Shown here piece after piece: positions 5,905 through 7,035 of a DNA stretch of 7,035 nt. Location of the stretch: assembly GCA_900555375.1 (NCBI GenBank), contig USLC01000040.1:1-7035 (forward strand). Direction: 5' to 3'. Under the pieces are notes generated by a model. It had not been told where the DNA came from. It made no database searches and was given only the letters and a program-made list of their open reading frames with translations. Positions within the stretch are counted from its first letter, which is position 1. Every line of letters begins with the position of its first letter. The translations under genes were made by a program, and so were the position numbers. Source of the stretch: an uncultured Eubacteriales bacterium (GTDB lineage Bacteria > Bacillota > Clostridia > Monoglobales > Monoglobaceae).

Positions 5905-7035
5905 TTAATAAACTGACATTTCAACAAAGCAGTAATCATCATTCCATATCTCTTCGGGATTATTGCTCCATACACACGGCTCTTTATAAAAGCTTCCGGG
6001 CACAACGCTGATGCACTCGCCCTCATTGAGATGATGCGGTCCCATCATATTTCTCAAATTATTGACAAGCTTAATTTCCGCTTTGTTTATCCCCGTCTTT
6101 AAATAACTGCTTATATCGATTTTTTCACCGTTCCATATGCTTAAAATTTCTTCGCCGTCATTTATTTTTATGTGAACCGAGTTAATTCCGCTGCGATTCA
6201 GCTCTATATAAGCGTTATTGTCATCAAGTATAATATCCTTTTCAAGCGTAAGCTCGCCCGCAAAGAATAAAAATCCCTGCTGCTCTATATTACAAAGTTC
6301 AACGCCCTCGGCTTGTCTATTACAAATCCGCCGCCGCATCTTAACGCGTTTCTATCAAGCTTTGTAAAATTATCTTCGGCATAGACCGAGAAGCTGCCCG
6401 AGAGATAAATCGGCTCTATCTCTATGTCATATGTAAGCTTATTCTTTTCGCTTTCAAAGATTTTTGATTTTTCTATATTCGCATATACCTCATCGGGCTG
6501 AGAAAAATCGCACTCAAACGCAATCTCGTTTTCGCCGCTGTTTAACAAGCCCGATATATCAAGCTTTCTGAAGGAACGGTCGCGTAAAAATCCGCAGTCC
6601 TTTATTTCAACCTCTCTGCCGTTAACGGTAATCTTAAACCTTTCGGGCGTCTCGCAGGCAAGAAATACTTCATCGGGTACGCTTTTAACATTTACTTTAT
6701 ACACCTGTCTTATATGCACGGGGCTCTTTAAGTCGCAGGCTCTTGATTGTATATTTAATACGTATCCGTCCTTTTCCTGCAGCTCGCCGTCAAAGTAATA
6801 GTCGCATTTGTCAAGTGTCAGAATGTTTCCGCTGCATTCTTTTACCCTCCAGCTTCCCGATAAATCAAGCTTTGACTTCGGCAAAGCCTTGATATCCTTG
6901 GCATCCTTCACCTCTTCATCGGTCAGAAGCAGACTGTCGTATTCCAAAAAATCATAACTGCCGTCAAACTTTTTAACCTCGCCCGTCATAATGTCAATCA
7001 TATTTTTGCCGACGCTGAACTTTGCGGTCTGCGGC
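5905..7035 (-). pseudogene. Large glycosidase-like protein, C-terminal part, with one-base frameshift
   Basis: The coding sequence enters from the right edge (open from 7034 with no clear start; residues PQTAKFSVGKN precede the first ATG at 7001) and runs in one frame to a stop at 6285, then continues in the next frame to the TAA at 5905-5907. The switch is near 6309: joining DKP of the first frame to EGVELCNIEQQGF of the second gives a smooth protein, which implies loss of one base in the CCGAGGG run. Recognisable parts are a WRVKECSGNILTLD segment, then a galactose-binding-like beta-sandwich (ITVNGREV, then RKLDISGLLNSGENEIAF), the EPIYLSGSFSV segment and the QGFLFFAGEL strand pair near the end. 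This order matches the C-terminal region of large glycoside hydrolases of the GH2/GH106-like kind; the catalytic part would lie outside the window, so the family is tentative. If the base loss is real the product lacks its last 130 or so residues. A sequencing error is the simple alternative. Confidence 0.75.

Noticed and set aside
6285..6339. Programmed ribosomal frameshifting in the glycosidase-like gene
   Set aside because: No slippery heptamer of the X XXY YYZ kind is visible at the frame switch, and large glycosidases are not known to use it; simple base loss or sequence error is preferred.

Overview
The window looks like a piece of a low-to-moderate GC Clostridia-type (Firmicutes) genome, probably a gut or other anaerobic carbohydrate user. 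The evidence is strong AGGAGG-type ribosome binding sites before almost every start, AT-rich intergenic DNA, short gene spacing and a content of AraC regulators, sugar isomerases, Gfo/Idh/MocA oxidoreductases and a large glycosidase-like protein. No rRNA, tRNA, CRISPR array or insertion sequence was seen.

Left part (1-1483) is a decaying or rearranged regulatory and isomerase region. It holds the C-terminal two thirds of an AraC regulator (+, runs in from the left edge), then on the minus strand a 14-codon remnant of a gene start that resembles RpiB/LacAB, the C-terminal half of a SIS-domain sugar isomerase, and, head to head with it, a second AraC regulator (+) that lacks its N-terminal half. 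The SIS and second AraC fragments meet at about position 1000 and neither keeps its own 5' end. This points to a deletion or a misjoin.

Centre (1566-5637, minus strand) is a tight four-gene operon, in transcription order: Gfo/Idh/MocA oxidoreductase (387 aa), TIM-barrel sugar isomerase/epimerase (276 aa), a second TIM-barrel isomerase/epimerase (321 aa) and a second Gfo/Idh/MocA oxidoreductase (354 aa). Gaps are 13-17 nt and every gene has its own Shine-Dalgarno site. A good sigma-A-like promoter lies at 5687-5715, and a 14-bp perfect hairpin at 1499-1531 separates the operon from the convergent AraC fragment. Such pairs of oxidoreductase and isomerase are known from inositol catabolism and from pathways that pass through 3-keto sugars; the exact substrate cannot be read from sequence.

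Right part (5905-7035, minus strand) is the C-terminal end of a large glycosidase-like protein with a galactose-binding-like beta-sandwich. It is broken by a one-base frameshift near 6309 and followed by a clear rho-independent terminator (5853-5890). The likely theme is release of a sugar from a plant or host glycoside by the glycosidase, with oxidation and isomerisation by the four-gene module, under AraC control. That link is inference from gene order.
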